A DNA stretch of 64,000 nucleotides from Cyanophora paradoxa (GCA_004431415.1 QPMI01000408.1:744001-808000), one strand, 5' to 3'. Positions 9,076 to 21,139 are shown, counted from the first letter of the stretch. Notes: generated from the letters alone by a model not told the origin. Translations and numbers: made by a program.

Positions 9076-12000
9076 TCAGCTTGAAGGAGCGGCCGTGCGG
9101 CGAGCGGCCGCGGCCGGCGCCGTCGGCGTCGGCGTCGGCGTCGACGGCCTCCGCGCTGCCGGGGGCGCGAGGGACATGACGGCGTTGGGCTGGCGTCCAC
9201 GAAGGCGGTCGGGCCAGGCCGAGGAAGCTGGCCGAGCGCGGCGGGGCCCGTGGCCGTGGCCGCCCTCCGAGCCGGTCGGCGAAGCGCCGCCCGCGGTGGC
9301 CGTACCCACGACGCTCGCCCGGCGCCCCTCCTCGCGCCAGCTGCGGCTGCGGATGCCGGCGGCGTGCGCGACAGCGTGGCGCGGCAGCTCGATCGTGGGG
9401 CAGACGTTGCCGATGTCGCCGATGTCGATGGCGCTGCTCGGACGGCGGCTGTTCATGTTGCTGCTCGTGCTTGCCGGCGTCTCCGGACCGGTCTCCTCGC
9501 GATCGCCCGCAACGTTGAAGTGGAGCGAGGGAACGCCAATGGACTTGAAGTCGAACGAGCCGCGCTGCGAGCCCGGCGGCGTGGGATTGCCGACGGGCTC
9601 GCCCGCGTACGCCGCCTTCAAGATGACCTCCTGGTGCGCCTTGCGGAAGCGACGGTAGACGACTGCGACGATGGCAACGGCTGCGACAGCGACGGCGCCG
9701 GCGACGGCGGCGACGATGACGCCGACGGAGGCGCCGGAGGAGGCGGCGCCGGAGGAAGCGCTGGAGCCGGCGGTGCCCGCGGGCGCCTGGCCGAGCATCG
9801 AGGGCGGGCCGGCGGCGAAGTCGTTGACGGCGAAGACGCCGAAGCCGTTGATGGCGAGGGCGCGCGCCGAGAGGATCGTCAGGCCGCGCGTGCGGAGCTC
9901 CTTGTTGGGGCCCGCGGCGAAGATGTCGACGCCGGCGGCGGCCGCGAGGCGGCGGCGGACAGCGGACGAGTCGCCGAGGACGGCGACGGTTAGCTCGAGG
10001 ACGCCCTTGCCGGCGCTCTCCAGCGCCGCCTCGCAGGAGCTCGGGATGAAGTAGTCGGCGGGCGCCTCGACCTCGCCGGTCTCCGACGTCTCCACGACGG
10101 GCGCGACAGCAGCGGCGCAGCCGTCCTGCTCGTCCTGGAGCAGCGTGCGCCGCTTGGCGGCGATGTTGACCTTGGCCCTTGGTGCTCATGACGTAGGTGT
10201 GGACGGGCGCAACCGCGAGGGCCTGCGAGGAACAAGACGTTTGAGCGAGGAAGAAGAACATCGTGCCGTTAGCCGAAACGCACGTAGACACGGCCGGCGG
10301 CGAGGCCGGTGATGGTTAGCGAGATCGACGTGGACGAGCCGGCCGGGTTCGTCACCTACTTAACCGTAAGCGAAAAGGCGAAATTTGCAGCCGCAGGACG
10401 CCGGTACGCACGAAGACGCTCTGGAGGACCTGCGCGGCGTCGCCGATGACCTGGTAGAAGACCTGGTACACGACGCCGCCCTTGTTCGAGGTCGAGCCCG
10501 TCACGGTCGGCTTCGCGTTCCACGTGATCGAGATGCGGTCGGTCGCGACCTTTGTGCTGGTGAGCGCGACCGGCCCGGCAGTCCAGAAGGTCGAGTTGGT
10601 CGGCGGGGAAACAGAGCCGTAGTCGGCGTAGAGGCCGTTCGTCACGATGCCTGTTGTACCGGTCAAACTAGAAACCGGAGAAGCTTAAGCTTCAATTGAA
10701 TATATAATTGTTTACCGAAGCGGTAGTTGCAGTCGACGCCGAGGTCCGACAGGACGGCCCACGTGCTCGAGGTGGTGGCGGACGTCGACGGGCACGCCGA
10801 CGAGGCGCCGATCGCGTGCAGCGTGTAGCCGATCACGTCGCCGGCGACCGGCACCCAGCTCACGTTGACGGCGTTCACGCGCGTCAGCGCGAACTTGATC
10901 GACGACAGCGGCACCGCTGCAAGGAATGCGTTCGTCAGCGCGGAGATTGGAGTTTCGCTACACTGACAACGCGGGATCCCGGACGCACGAATGACGGTGT
11001 AGACCGGCGGAGGGGCGAACCGCATGACGGTGTACTTGTCGATCGGGGAGACGAGGCCCTCGCTGTTGCGGCCCTGGATGGCGGCAGCGTACTCGACGTT
11101 GTACTTGAGCTCGGAGCAGGACCACGTGGACGACGTCTGCGACACTACGGAGGAGCGAGTGCAGACGGAGGCCTTCTTGCCGGAGCCAAAGAACTTGGTC
11201 TCCCAGATGCTGAGCTCGACGGAAGACTCGTCGATGGTGGCGTTGAAGCCGCCGGCGAACCACGACTGCAGGGTCGTGTTCATCTGCACGGTCATCGACT
11301 GCGTGGAGGGGTTGTACGACGAGTAGAGCGGCTTGGCTCCGAAGGGCGACGGCGAGCGGCCGGGGCCGGTTAGCGGCGTGCGGAAGGGCACCCACTTCGA
11401 CTGCGCGAAGCCACCGGCCTCGTTGTGGACGATGGCGGACACCGCGTACGTGTAACCTGCAATGCGCGGCGGTTGTTCGATTAGCATATGCAAAAAATAC
11501 CCGCGGACTGGCCATGGGGTGCGGCATGCGCACCGGGTGTGAAGTAGTCCCAGCACTCGTTTCCGAAGCCGCTGTCAGAGGTCGCGGTGTCGGAGGGCAG
11601 GCCGAACTTGAGCTGCCCCGGGGCGCGCTTCCGGCAGATCTTCATGCCCTCGGTGCCTGGGCTCAGGTTCTGGCGACGTGTTAGATGGCGAAAGCAGAGA
11701 CTAAACGCGCAGCGAACCTTGATGACGAAGCGGTAGCTCTGGAGAGGCGATCCACCGTCGCACTCGGGGACGGTGCCGAGGAAGTTAGTCCGGGCGATCG
11801 GCAGGTGCTTGATCTGGAACGGGGTATGAGCGCGCAATCACGACAAGAACAACCCATAATTTATAATGTGGTCTCGCCTTCTTGATGCTGATGGGGCACG
11901 GGTTGCGGTTCTTCGTAACCCAGCACGCAAGATCGCCGGTGACGTCACCGGTGTCATCCCCGTCCTTCGCGTCGACGGTGATCTTCGCGCCGTAGCAGCG

Positions 12001-13132
12001 GCCGAACGTCGTGGGCAGCGTCGCCGTCGCGGAGGAGGCGCCGGAGACGCTGAGCGTCGCGGTCGTCCCGGCCACCGGCGAGCCGGAGCATGTGCAGGCG
12101 CCGCTGGCGTCCCTCGCGTACTCCGACCATTCAATCACGTAGCCGTCGATGCGGGCCGCCTCGGAGTCGGTCTGAGAGAGCTTTCAATTTCACCGCACTG
12201 GGAACCAAAGACGGTCGCGGCCATGGCCACTCACCGGCGTCCAGGTGACGACGGTTTCTTCCTCGGGCTCCGACTCGGGAACGGGCGTCTTGGGGGTGAG
12301 GGGGTCGTTCATGACGTAGAAGGAGCGGCGGTAGGGCGCGCCCATCGGCACGTCGCTGACGAGGCCAGCCTTGTTGAGGATCTGAAGGGGGCGCGCTCTC
12401 AGCTCCGGGACGGGGGCAGCGGTCGGGAAATTAAATGAGCCGGGCGCCCGCGTACCGTGACGTACGCCGTGTACCAGCCAGGGGACAGCGAGCTGCGAGA
12501 CGTTGTCTGTGTCAGGCCGCGCGCAGAGACGCGAGCGACCCGCTCATGATCGGTGGGCGCACGTCTGCTCGAACGTCTGCTTGGCGGCCACGTCGCAGTT
12601 GCCCGCCTTGTCCCACGAGAGGGCGCCGGCCGGGTACTCCGTCGTGATGTCGCAGATGTTGATGACGGTCTCGTGGGCGGTGCACTCCGCGAGCGGCTCG
12701 CTCACGCAGTCGCCGGTTGCGATGTGGAGGCGGACCGAGGCGACGTACTGCGGCGCGATCGCGCCGCCGAGCCAGACGTCGCCCAGAGTCGGGGAGCCCT
12801 CTTCGCCGGGCTGGAAGAGCGTCCCGTTGGACTTGTCGTAGTACCACGTGATGGTCGCGCTCTTGTCGTCCAGCGCAATCGCGTTGAGGGGCACCGGGAT
12901 GGGCGCCACCGGCACTGTCTCCGGAACGCTGTCGATTGACGGGCCGCCGCTGGTGATGAGCGTGGCGGCGACGACCGCGCTCGAGCGCCCGACGTTGTTC
13001 TTCGCCACGTTGTCGATGTCGTATTTCTGAAGAAAGCTGCAAGTTAATCTCTGACGGAGAGAGCCGCTCGGAGCACTCAGATCGACGGACCTGGCTCGGG
13101 AAGAGCTTGTTCAGATGGACGCTCTCGCTCGC
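9076..13132 (-). CDS. fibronectin-III-like type I membrane protein, 5' end cut by a retrotransposon
   Basis: Exons (minus): 13132-13091 (broken at its 5' end), 13026-12563, 12492-12456, 12381-12235, 12171-11878, 11813-11718, 11669-11534, 11456-10989, 10916-10716, about 10683-10412, 10355-10284 and 10222-9076. Phases agree throughout. Several beta-sandwich repeats carry FN3-like strand motifs (KYDIDNVAKNNVGRSS, GWYTAYVTILNKAGLVSD, GYTYAVSAIVHNEAGG, SLTITGLAAGRVYALAVAP), with Cys pairs in some domains. A single transmembrane helix, VGVIVAAVAGAVAVAAVAIV (about 9658-9729), is followed by a basic YRRFRK stop-transfer and a Ser/Pro-rich tail of about 190 aa. Likely a cell-surface adhesion or receptor-like protein (inference). 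Oddities: one extra G near 10176 breaks the last exon; intron 11877-11814 is GC-AG; intron 10715-10684 would be only 32 bp. The first visible exon is cut by an LTR at 13133. Confidence 0.8.
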
Positions 13133-13490
13133 TGTCGCGTGCGGGATTAGTAGTGAGGCACGCGGGGAGGTTCCCGGTCGAGCGTGGCTCGACGGGGCTC
13201 AGTGGATCACGAGAAACCACAGTGCAAGCCAGTAGTATTGGTAGAACTGTGTACCCGGACAGACCCGGTACACGTACCCCTAGCTCGGAGTACTTCGGTC
13301 ACTGACTCAGGGGAATAGCTGTACCCTGGCAAATACACGTGTTCGGCCGTGGCGTACTAACGCCGACACCGGCCCTAGCGGCCCGTAGGCAGCTCTGCAA
13401 CTAGCAGCACGAAGGCTGCACCTAGCTACTAGTAAGGTAGCTGTACAAGCTCATAGAAGCGCTAGGACAGCGCTAATCCTGAATGCGACA
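13133..13490 (-). repeat. 3' LTR of the Ty3/gypsy element
   Basis: On the minus strand it starts TGTCGCATTC immediately after a polypurine tract and ends at 13133 with ...GCGACA, giving TG...CA ends and 358 bp. It shares terminal hexamers, a TGTGTACCCGG block and the flanking polypurine tract with the 283-bp LTRs at 32502 and 50413, so it is a related but diverged subfamily. The far boundary rests only on the TG/CA rule and on where the exon frame stops. Confidence 0.7.
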
Positions 13491-13503
13491 ACTCCCCTCT
13501 TAA
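13491..13503 (-). other. polypurine tract of the Ty3/gypsy element
   Basis: The minus strand reads CTTAAGAGGGGAGT directly before the LTR start TGTCGC. A purine run abutting the 3' LTR is the standard plus-strand primer of LTR retroelements. Confidence 0.7.
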
Positions 13504-14620
13504 GACTGCGTCCCGCAGGCTACATTTCTGAAATGACCGGCGACTGCCGGGAATGAATAGGCTTTGAAGCCGGTACTCGCTCTACGGCAGCCGACTGCCG
13601 GGAATGAAAAGACTGTCAGCCGGATGCCGTTGAATTTCTTGAAAGGCCATTCCGGCCGCCATAGGCGGGTACGGGATTTGATCTCCAGGGAGGAGTGATC
13701 GGCGGCAAGGAAGCCGCGGGTTTTGCCCAATGGGCGACGGACTGAGGTCCAACTTCATGTTCTCATGTAGAGTTTCCGCGTGAAGGGAGGCTCGGGGCCC
13801 CCTTGGTGCCATGCATGCACAGCGAGAGCACGCCGCAGATGCGTACGCGAAAGAGCAGCGCGGGGCGACGCGGCGCGCTGGCAGCGCACGGCCCCCTCCG
13901 GTGTGCCCCCCAACCGCGACGCGGTCGAGTGACCCAAGTGCGAGCCGCTAGCTCCACCCAGGCGAGCACCCCTTAGGCTCTCGCAGTGGTGAAGTACAGG
14001 TAATCGGATCGGCGGGGATTCAACCGTGCCGACGAGGATAGAGCCGGCTCCAGGACCGGGTACCGCTCACAAGGATGCATTCCGGTTTTGCCGCACGCGG
14101 CGCCGGGCACCCCTGCCCGACCCCGTGACTTCGTTTGATGCCAAGGGAGAAGAGCCAGCGTCAGGCGTCCCCGACGTGGATTCTCATGCATGAGAGTCGT
14201 TAAGCTCTCGTCGTCGCGCACGGACCTTGAGCCGGCCGACCGCCCATTCACTGGGACTTCGATTCAGGATAGGGCCCAGGGGTCGTCTAGCCCCGTCGCG
14301 CCGTTCTCGTCAGGAACGCGCCGCCTGGTCGCTCAATAGCGCACTCAGGTCTTATCCAACGCTTCGATTGAGCGGGGCACGTAGGCCCGTCGCGCCGCTT
14401 GACGTTTCACAGTCAAAGCGCGCCGCCCGGCCGCCTGGGGCGTTCTACCAGGACTTTCTTGCATCCGGGACGGGGCCCTTTCTCAGAGCGTCCGTCGCGA
14501 GGGCACTGCCTCTCGCATCATATTCCGGTGGCGGGGGTACGGGGTCCCGCGGCTAGGGTGGCTCGCCATGGCCAACCCCGCCGGGCCTCAGCGCACTGCG
14601 CCGGGCCCTCGAGCCTTTGT
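13504..14620 (-). other. untranslated 3' region of the gypsy element
   Basis: No domain is recognised between the end of pol and the polypurine tract. A direct repeat CGACTGCCGGGAATGAA occurs twice, near 13541 and 13590. Any ORFs are short and unsupported. Confidence 0.5.
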
Positions 14621-15420
14621 TTAGGCTGCTCCCGCCGGCGCGGGGCCAGCGGTTGCCGGTCCGGCGGCGCCCTGAGGCGGAGCTGCGGCACCTGCCACTC
14701 GCGGCCTCCCGCGGGCCGGGCGTGCAGGGCGCTCAGTGTCGCGGACACGGAACGGGATCATGCAGTCGATGTGCACGATCGTTTCACGCGTGTCCCGGCT
14801 CTTGTGCCGGTTCGGGGCGGCGGCGCCGTAGGGCCGTGCGAGGCCGCGAACGACGTACGTGTAGCCGCCGGGGTGCACATCGAGCACCGTGAACGGGCCG
14901 ACCAGGAGTTGTACAACCCCTTATCGCGGTCGCCCAGCCAGCACAGGACCTTGTCGCCGACTTCGAAGCGGCGGCGGTCGGGCAAGTCGCCAGTCCGGTA
15001 GATCAGGCGCTGCCGATACACGCGACGGTGCTCGCGGAGAGCTGCCTCGCGGTGCTTGGCCGCGCGGACGACGGCAAGCAGGTACTCCGGGTAGCTCATT
15101 GTTTCCAAGAGCTCAACGCCGAAGCGCACGTCGGCGGGCAACGTCAGCTCGTGCCCAGGTGCAGCACCGCGGGCGAGAAGCCAGTGGCGGCGTGCACGGT
15201 CGTGCGGAGAGCCAGCTGCACCTCGTGCACGTGCTGGTCCCACTCGTGCAGCGGCTCGCGGTTGGCGCGGCACGCAGCGTGCAGCAGCGTCTTGATGACA
15301 CCGCCCAGCCGCTCGACCAGGCCGTTCGTGGCGTGGTGGTACGCAGCGGCGTAAATGAAGCGCGTCCCGAGCGAGCGGAAGAACTCATTGAAGAGCCCTC
15401 CTTCAGGTTCGACCCGTTGT
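14621..15420 (-). pseudogene. gypsy integrase, C-terminal half with GPF module
   Basis: This continues the integrase core after a one-base loss in a G run near 15405. The second catalytic Asp is in LLVDNGSNLKEG (about 15420-15385) and the Glu in HHATNGLVERLGG (about 15310), completing the D,D(35)E core. Downstream are FEVGDKVLCWLGDRD and, after another frame change, a GPF segment (VGPFTVLDVHPGGYTYVV). Such GPY/F modules follow the integrase of many Ty3/gypsy elements. The last frame ends at 14621 in an Ala/Pro-rich tail. Broken by at least two frameshifts. Confidence 0.75.
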
Positions 15421-17521
15421 CGACGAGCAGTCGCAGGGGCACGCCTTCATCCGAGACGAACTTGCGGGCGGTTCCAGCAAGGTCAGTCCCTCAAGGTCCG
15501 CGATCGGGTACTCGTGGTGCCATTTGCTCCAGGCATTCACGTACACGATCATGTAGCGCAGACCGCGCGGAGTCGGGTCTAGGTGGAAGATGTCCACCTG
15601 CCACAGGTCGTTTCGGCCCTCAGGCTCGATGACCGCGATCGCCGTTCGCCGCGGCTTCACCGCTTTCGCGAACTGGCAGCAAGCGCAGCTGCGCACGTAG
15701 CGCGTCACTGCAGCTAGCATTCCTGGCCACCAGAACCGGAACGCGATCCGGCGGGCGACGATCTGGGCGCCTCGGTGGCCCCAACCGTCATGGTACGCGT
15801 ACATGACGCGGTCCTGCCAAGTCTCGGGCAATACAGGCACGTAACGCGCGCCCGGCAGGACCGGCCGGCGGACGAGCACGCCGTCCGTGTCGATGTCGAA
15901 TTTCTCGGCAAATTCGGCAAACGACGCCTGTGCCTTGAGGCAGGCATAGCAGTCGCCAGACAGGCAAGACGCGCGCGAGCACCGCGCGTAATTCGTCTTG
16001 TTCTCCAAGTAGGCGAACAGCCGCTGCCCAAGCGGATCGTCCCGCTGCGCGGCGAGCAGCCGCACGCGTCGAGCGGGGAACATGTACTTGAGGGACTCCG
16101 GGACGGGCCCGTCAAGCTTCGGGGCGTAGACGCAGTCCCACGCGTCCAGCACGCGCTCGAGAACGCGGGGCTTGCGCCGATCACTCACTTCGCCGAGCTC
16201 GGGCCCTGGCGCGATCGCGCTGGAGGAGAACATCTCCATTTCAGGCGCCGGCTCGGCGTCGGCAGCCGCGGGGCCGCCGCTCTGCTGATCGGAGGAGGGC
16301 GCCCCTGAGGCCGCCGCTCCGCTTGACCCGGCCGTAGCCGCAGCCGTGCTCGAGGAGCTGGCGCCGGAAGGCGCCCTGACAGCCCCCGCACCGCCCTCAG
16401 GACCCTCGTCGGGATCGTCCTGATAGGGGTAGATCGGCGGGCCGCAGCGCCAGTGGCGCGGGTTTCCCGGCCGGCGCGGGGTCTTGCCCGGCCGCGGCTC
16501 AGGCTGGGGCTGCTGGTCGCGCGGCAGCGGGGGCGTCTCCCCTTCGTACCGGCGCGGGCCGCTCAGGTAACGCGCCCGGACCAGCGGGAGGAGGTCCAGC
16601 GGGAACCCATCCTCGTCGAGCGAGGCGCGCGTCGTCGGCTCGGAGGGCATGACGGGCGGCGCCAGCTCAGGCTCAGGCTCGGGATCGAGCTCCATCGGCT
16701 CAGGGGCCGGAGGCGGACTGGGCGACCGAGGCCGCGGGGGCAAGCCCTCACCGACAGCCAATTGGTGCCACTCGTCCACCTGAGCGCGCAGCTGCGCCCA
16801 GGTGACGGCCTGCTTCTGGCCGCGCCGCTGGGGCGGGCCGGCGTTCGGCAACTGAGGCGCAGCCGGCAGGGCCGCGCCGTCAGCGTGGGCCGGAGCCTGC
16901 TGCGGGTCTCCAGCGGGCCGGGAACGGGCGCGAGGCGGCGCCGACGCGGCGGCCTGCGCGGCACCGGGCGAGGCGGGCTCGCTCTCTTCGACGCGGATCG
17001 GCTCGTCGTCCGCGTCCTCACGGAGGGCCTCAGGCGGCGCGCGCGCGATGCGGCGCCGGGGTCCCTCAGCAGGCTGCACGTCGGCGCGAGAGGCCGGGGC
17101 GCCCTCGAACGCAAGCTGCCGCGCGAGGCGGGCCATGCGTCGCGACACTACAGCCTCTACGGGGGCTGGCTCGGGCTCCGGGCAGAGCTGCTTGAGCTCG
17201 CTTCGGCGGGAGGGCTGGCGCCTCAGCGCTGGCCGCCTCGCCACTTCCCTCGACGGCTACCGCGTACAGGGGCAGCGGCTCGTCGAGATCGCCGGGCTGG
17301 GGCACGCCAAACCCGCGAGCGCCGGGCAGCGCGTCGGGCGCGTCAGAGCTGCCGTCGGCACCGCCGGGCGCGAGGACAGGATGCTCGCCGGGCAGGCGCG
17401 AGCAGGCGTCGGGGCCGCCGTTGTTGCGCCCAGCGCGGTATTCTACGACGAAGTCGTAGGACTGCAGGAGCAGGGCCAGCGGCCTAGCCTCCCCGTAGTC
17501 TCGTCGCGCGTGCGCAGCCAT
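15403..17521 (-). CDS. gypsy pol: RNase H tail, long Pro-rich linker, integrase N-terminal half
   Basis: The frame at 17521 carries the end of RNase H (VEYRAGRNNGGPDACSRL). After a shift near 17200, a 613-codon frame (17244-15403) begins with about 330 residues rich in Pro, Ala, Arg and Glu. It then carries the integrase zinc domain (HDGWGHRGAQ, FRFWWPGM, CACCQFAK; about 15800-15670) and the first catalytic Asp in WQVDIFHLDPTPRG (about 15600). The disordered linker between RNase H and integrase is unusually long for the family. The frame stops just before the second Asp, where one G is missing. Confidence 0.8.
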
Positions 17522-19982
17522 TGGAGCGCATGGTGGTCAGTGCGCACAGTGAACTGGGGCCCGCCTAGAAGGAAGTGCCGCCAGTATTTGATTGCCCAGA
17601 CTACCGCCAAGCACTCGAGCTCAGTGGCGGAGTAGTTGCGCTCGGCAGGGGCCAGAGTGCGGCTAATGAAGCCGATCGGCCGCTCCACCGGCGGCGTCGA
17701 TCCGTCGAGCTGCGACAGGATCGCGCCAATCGCGTAAGTCGACGCGTCAGTCGACAGGATGAAGGGGCGCTCGAAGTCCGGGTACTTCAACACCAGATTC
17801 AAGAGCAACGCAGCCTTCAGTTTCTCGAAAGAGGCCTGCTGGGCCTCACCCCAGTTCCACTCGGCGTCGCGTAGCAGCAAGCGCTGCATCGGCTGCACGA
17901 TCCGTGCAAAGCCTTCCACGAAGCGCCGGTAGTAGCCAGCCAAGCCCAGGAAAGACCGCAGCCGGTCTGCGTCCGTGGGCGCCGGGTAGTCGCGGATCAC
18001 AGCGAGCTTTGCCGGATCCTGGCGGATCCCCTCTGCAGAGACGAGGTGCCCCAGCAGATTGATCTCGGATACGCCGAAGCGACACTTCGACGGCTTCAGC
18101 CGCAGGTTGGCGGGCACAATTGCCTTGAACAGCGCCTCGAGATCAAGCAGGTGCTGATCGATCGAGGGCGAGAACACCGTGATATCGTCGATATACGCGG
18201 TGACACAGGTGGTGAGGAGGGGCCCGAGGATTGCGGTGACAGCGCGGGAGAACGCCGCTGGCCCGTTGGTTACACCGAACGGGGTCACGCGCCACTCGTA
18301 CTGGCCCCAGGGCACGACGAAGGCAGTGAAGCGCCGCGACGCGGGGTCGAGCGGCAGCTGCCAGAAGCCGCACACTGCGTCTCCTACCGAGAAGACGATG
18401 GCGCCACGCAGGCGGTCGAGCTGATCGTCGATCCGCGGCAGCGGGAAGACGTCACGCTCGGTAATGGCGTTCAGGCGTCGGTAATCGACACACATACGCC
18501 ACGTCCCATCTTTCTTCGGGGCCAACACTAGTGGCGACCCGTACGCAGCCTCAGAGGGCTGGATCAGGCCCAGCTCTAGCAGGCGGGCAATCTCGGCTCG
18601 CGCGAACTGCTCAGCGTGCGGGCTCACGCGCCGCGGCGGCGTGTACACGGGCAGGTGCGAGTTGAGCCGGATCACGTGCTGGTAGTGCATGAGGTCTTGT
18701 GTACCCCCTACAGCCGTGACGCTTTCAGCGAAGGCGCCCTTGTAGCGCTTCAGCAGAGCCTCGAGGCGGGCCTTCTGCGGGCCGTCGAAGCCGGGGTGCG
18801 AACCGACCTCAGGGATCTTTCCCCGGATCCGGTTCCACTCCTCCTCTTCAGAGCTCGACGACCCCGTCGGCTCAGGGTGAGGCGGCCCGCTGGATGGACC
18901 GGCCTCATTGGGATCGCGGGGCGGGGCGCGGACGGGCTCCTTGCCCTTGCGGCGATCGGGCGGAGCCTCGTCGTCAGACCGCTCCATCGGGGGCGTGTCG
19001 TCGGAGTCGTCAGGCTCGCGCTTCACCTCTGGAGGTGCATGGCGCACCGAGCAGTTAGGGCCAGCAAGAGCGGCGCTCGAGCTGGAAACCAGCGGCGCGG
19101 CTGCAGGTACCGGTGCAGCGGACGAAGTCGCGACCGCGTTCACAGCAGCTTCCGCAAGGCGGGCAGCGGCGAGGGCGCGGCGCGCGTTGCGCACGGAGCG
19201 CCGCTCGCGGCGTTCGGCGCGGCGCTGAGGCCGCTGCGCTGCGTGCTCCTCTGGATCGGTCCAGCCCGGATAGTCATCATCGAGCTCCGAATCCGAGGTG
19301 TCTTCGACAGTAGAGTCGCTTTCCCGGTCGCTATCGGAATTGCGATCATTGTAATGACCAGGGAACTCGGGCGGCGCGAGATCGTCGTCATCGCTGTCAT
19401 CGCCCGGGGGCGGCGCGGGCGCTGGCTGTGGAACCAGGTCCGGCAAGTCGCCGTCGAACACGTTTCCTTGCGCATCAATCAGCGGCGGTGGCGCGTCGTC
19501 GGCTGCGCGGGGCAGCGGTTGCGGCGTCTGGCCGTAGTTCACACCAGGCCGATCGGGATCGGTGCTGATGACGCGCAAGATGCGAGGCGGGGCTGGAGGG
19601 CCGCTGCCAAGCGTGTTGGGGTGGGGAAGAGGGGTGCGCTCGCTAGCCGGCGCAGGCTTGAAGCCGGGCGGGGCATTATTCGCGAGGCGGCGCAGAGATC
19701 TGAATCCCTGCCCCCTACGAGGGTCGTACGGCCGCAGCGTGCGCACGTAGGCGTCGGCCACGTCGGCGGCGGTAGCATTTATTGACGGCGGCTCGAATTC
19801 GAAGTCGCCGGGCGGGAGGTGGCGGGCCTCCGCCACTGCAACGATGGCGCCCGCCTCGAGGTGGACGTCGACATCGGCAGGATTTAAGAGGCGGACATAG
19901 ATTGCTCCACGCTCGCCTAGCTCTGCACGGGAGTGCAGTTGGTTCGGGGCTAGGACTCCGAGCGCCGGCAGTGAATCCGGCG
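17443..19982 (-). CDS. gypsy pol: post-protease segment, acidic linker, reverse transcriptase and RNase H
   Basis: The frame is open from 19982, where an inserted element begins. It starts with a segment typical of the region after gypsy proteases (GAIYVRLLNPADVDVHLEAG), then about 300 residues of acidic/Ser-rich linker. The RT domain follows, with RMCVDYRRLNAIT, the active site YIDD (18183-18194) and LLGHLVSAEGI. RNase H has LSTDASTYAIGAILSQ (near 17746), ELECLAVVWAIKYW and VRTDHHALQWL. It copies the element RNA into DNA. A frameshift near 17450 ends the frame in the RNase H C-terminus. The long plus-strand ORF opposite (18616-19785) is a shadow. Confidence 0.9.
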
Positions 19983-20299
19983 CTCGGGATTTGCGCTCTC
20001 AATGCGTAAATCGAGTTTTGCGCCGACTGAATGCGAGTAAAGAAGACCGTAGCCGAGCGCCAGGCACGAAAGAGCTGAGCGACTCGCTAGCCGCGGAGCG
20101 GCGCGAGGCGAGCGCGGGAGGAGCAGCAGGCTCCAGCGAGCGCCCCGCAAGGGACTAGCTGAGCTAGCCGTTGGGCCGAGCCGGCGGGCTTGAAGCCGCC
20201 GAGCTCCGGGGGGTACGCTGATTCGGGGTTTCCCTTCACGCCCAGCTTCGCTCACGGCCGCTCCAGGCCACGAAGCGACCAGCGGCGAAGCGAAATCGC
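19983..20299 (+). repeat. A1 terminal repeat of the split-direct-repeat element
   Basis: Matches 30223-30538 almost base for base (one G/A difference noticed in ATGC[G/A]AGTAAAG). It also matches 62507-62822 on the opposite strand. Similarity stops abruptly after CGAAATCGC. Confidence 0.9.
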
Positions 20300-21139
20300 C
20301 ACAGCCAGCACTGCAATCACTCCTAAGCAGCCCTGTCGGACCGGCGGCCGCACATCTCGGCCGTCCCTCCAATTGCACAGAGCCGACCAACTCTGCAGCA
20401 CCACGGCTAGCTGCAGTGGAGCATGATCCCGCGGCAGCAACTGTAGAGCAGTTCTGCCTCGATGGCTGGCCGGAGCAAACCCTGTTCCCAGCGATCCTCC
20501 CGGAATCGGCCTCGGGCCCCAGTTCACGCTTGAATCTGGTTCCTTACTGCCGTGCCGGTACGTGGATTCACGTCCGGGCCCGCCCGCCACGCTCGCATTC
20601 AGCGCGCGCTGGCTATCCCGGGGGCCCACCGTCAGTCCGCGGCCGCCGGCTTGCTTATACACTCTATAAGCGTGTATTGAGACCCGCCGCGCGATTCCTC
20701 CGGATCCCTGACCATTTCCTGCGCGCATGCTCCGGGAGCTCCGGATCCTCGGCGCTCAAGCCGGACGCCGCCGCCGCGCCACGTGCACGCCGGCGGAGCT
20801 CGCGCGCGCAGGACCGCCCCGGCCTGCTGGCGCTCGCGCTGCAGGCCCACCGCGAAGTCGGGGTTTGGATCGTGCCATACGCGTGATCCACCGACGGACG
20901 GTGCCCGGCCGCTCGCGCGGCTTGGGGTGGCGAAGAAGTCGAGGGCACCTCGACGCTCGGACCGGCCGGCGCCGCGCCTTTACGACGCACCGGCGCCGGC
21001 TGAGCCCGCGCAGGACAGCCTCGACCCGCGTGCGTTCGCGCTGTGGGTCCCCGTTCCAGCTTCAGGACTGGATCCCTTCCAGGATCCTCGGCGGACAGTG
21101 CCCGGCTCGCTCACGCGACCCGGGGAGCTCGAGGCGACG
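20300..21139. other. interior of the element, no gene seen
   Basis: GC-rich sequence between A1 and the first tandem array, with scattered palindromes (GAGCTC, CCGCGG, GGATCC). The overlapping ORFs on both strands show no recognisable domain. The last part (from about 20720) already resembles degenerate units of the following array. Confidence 0.4.

Noticed and set aside
9250-9993. 247-codon plus-strand ORF and 429-codon minus ORF (9002-10291)
   Set aside because: Shadows of the last exon of the fibronectin-III gene, which has a transmembrane segment and continues a phase-consistent exon chain.
18616-19785. 389-codon plus-strand ORF
   Set aside because: Lies exactly opposite the gypsy acidic-linker/RT frame, has no domain and is explained by GC-rich composition.
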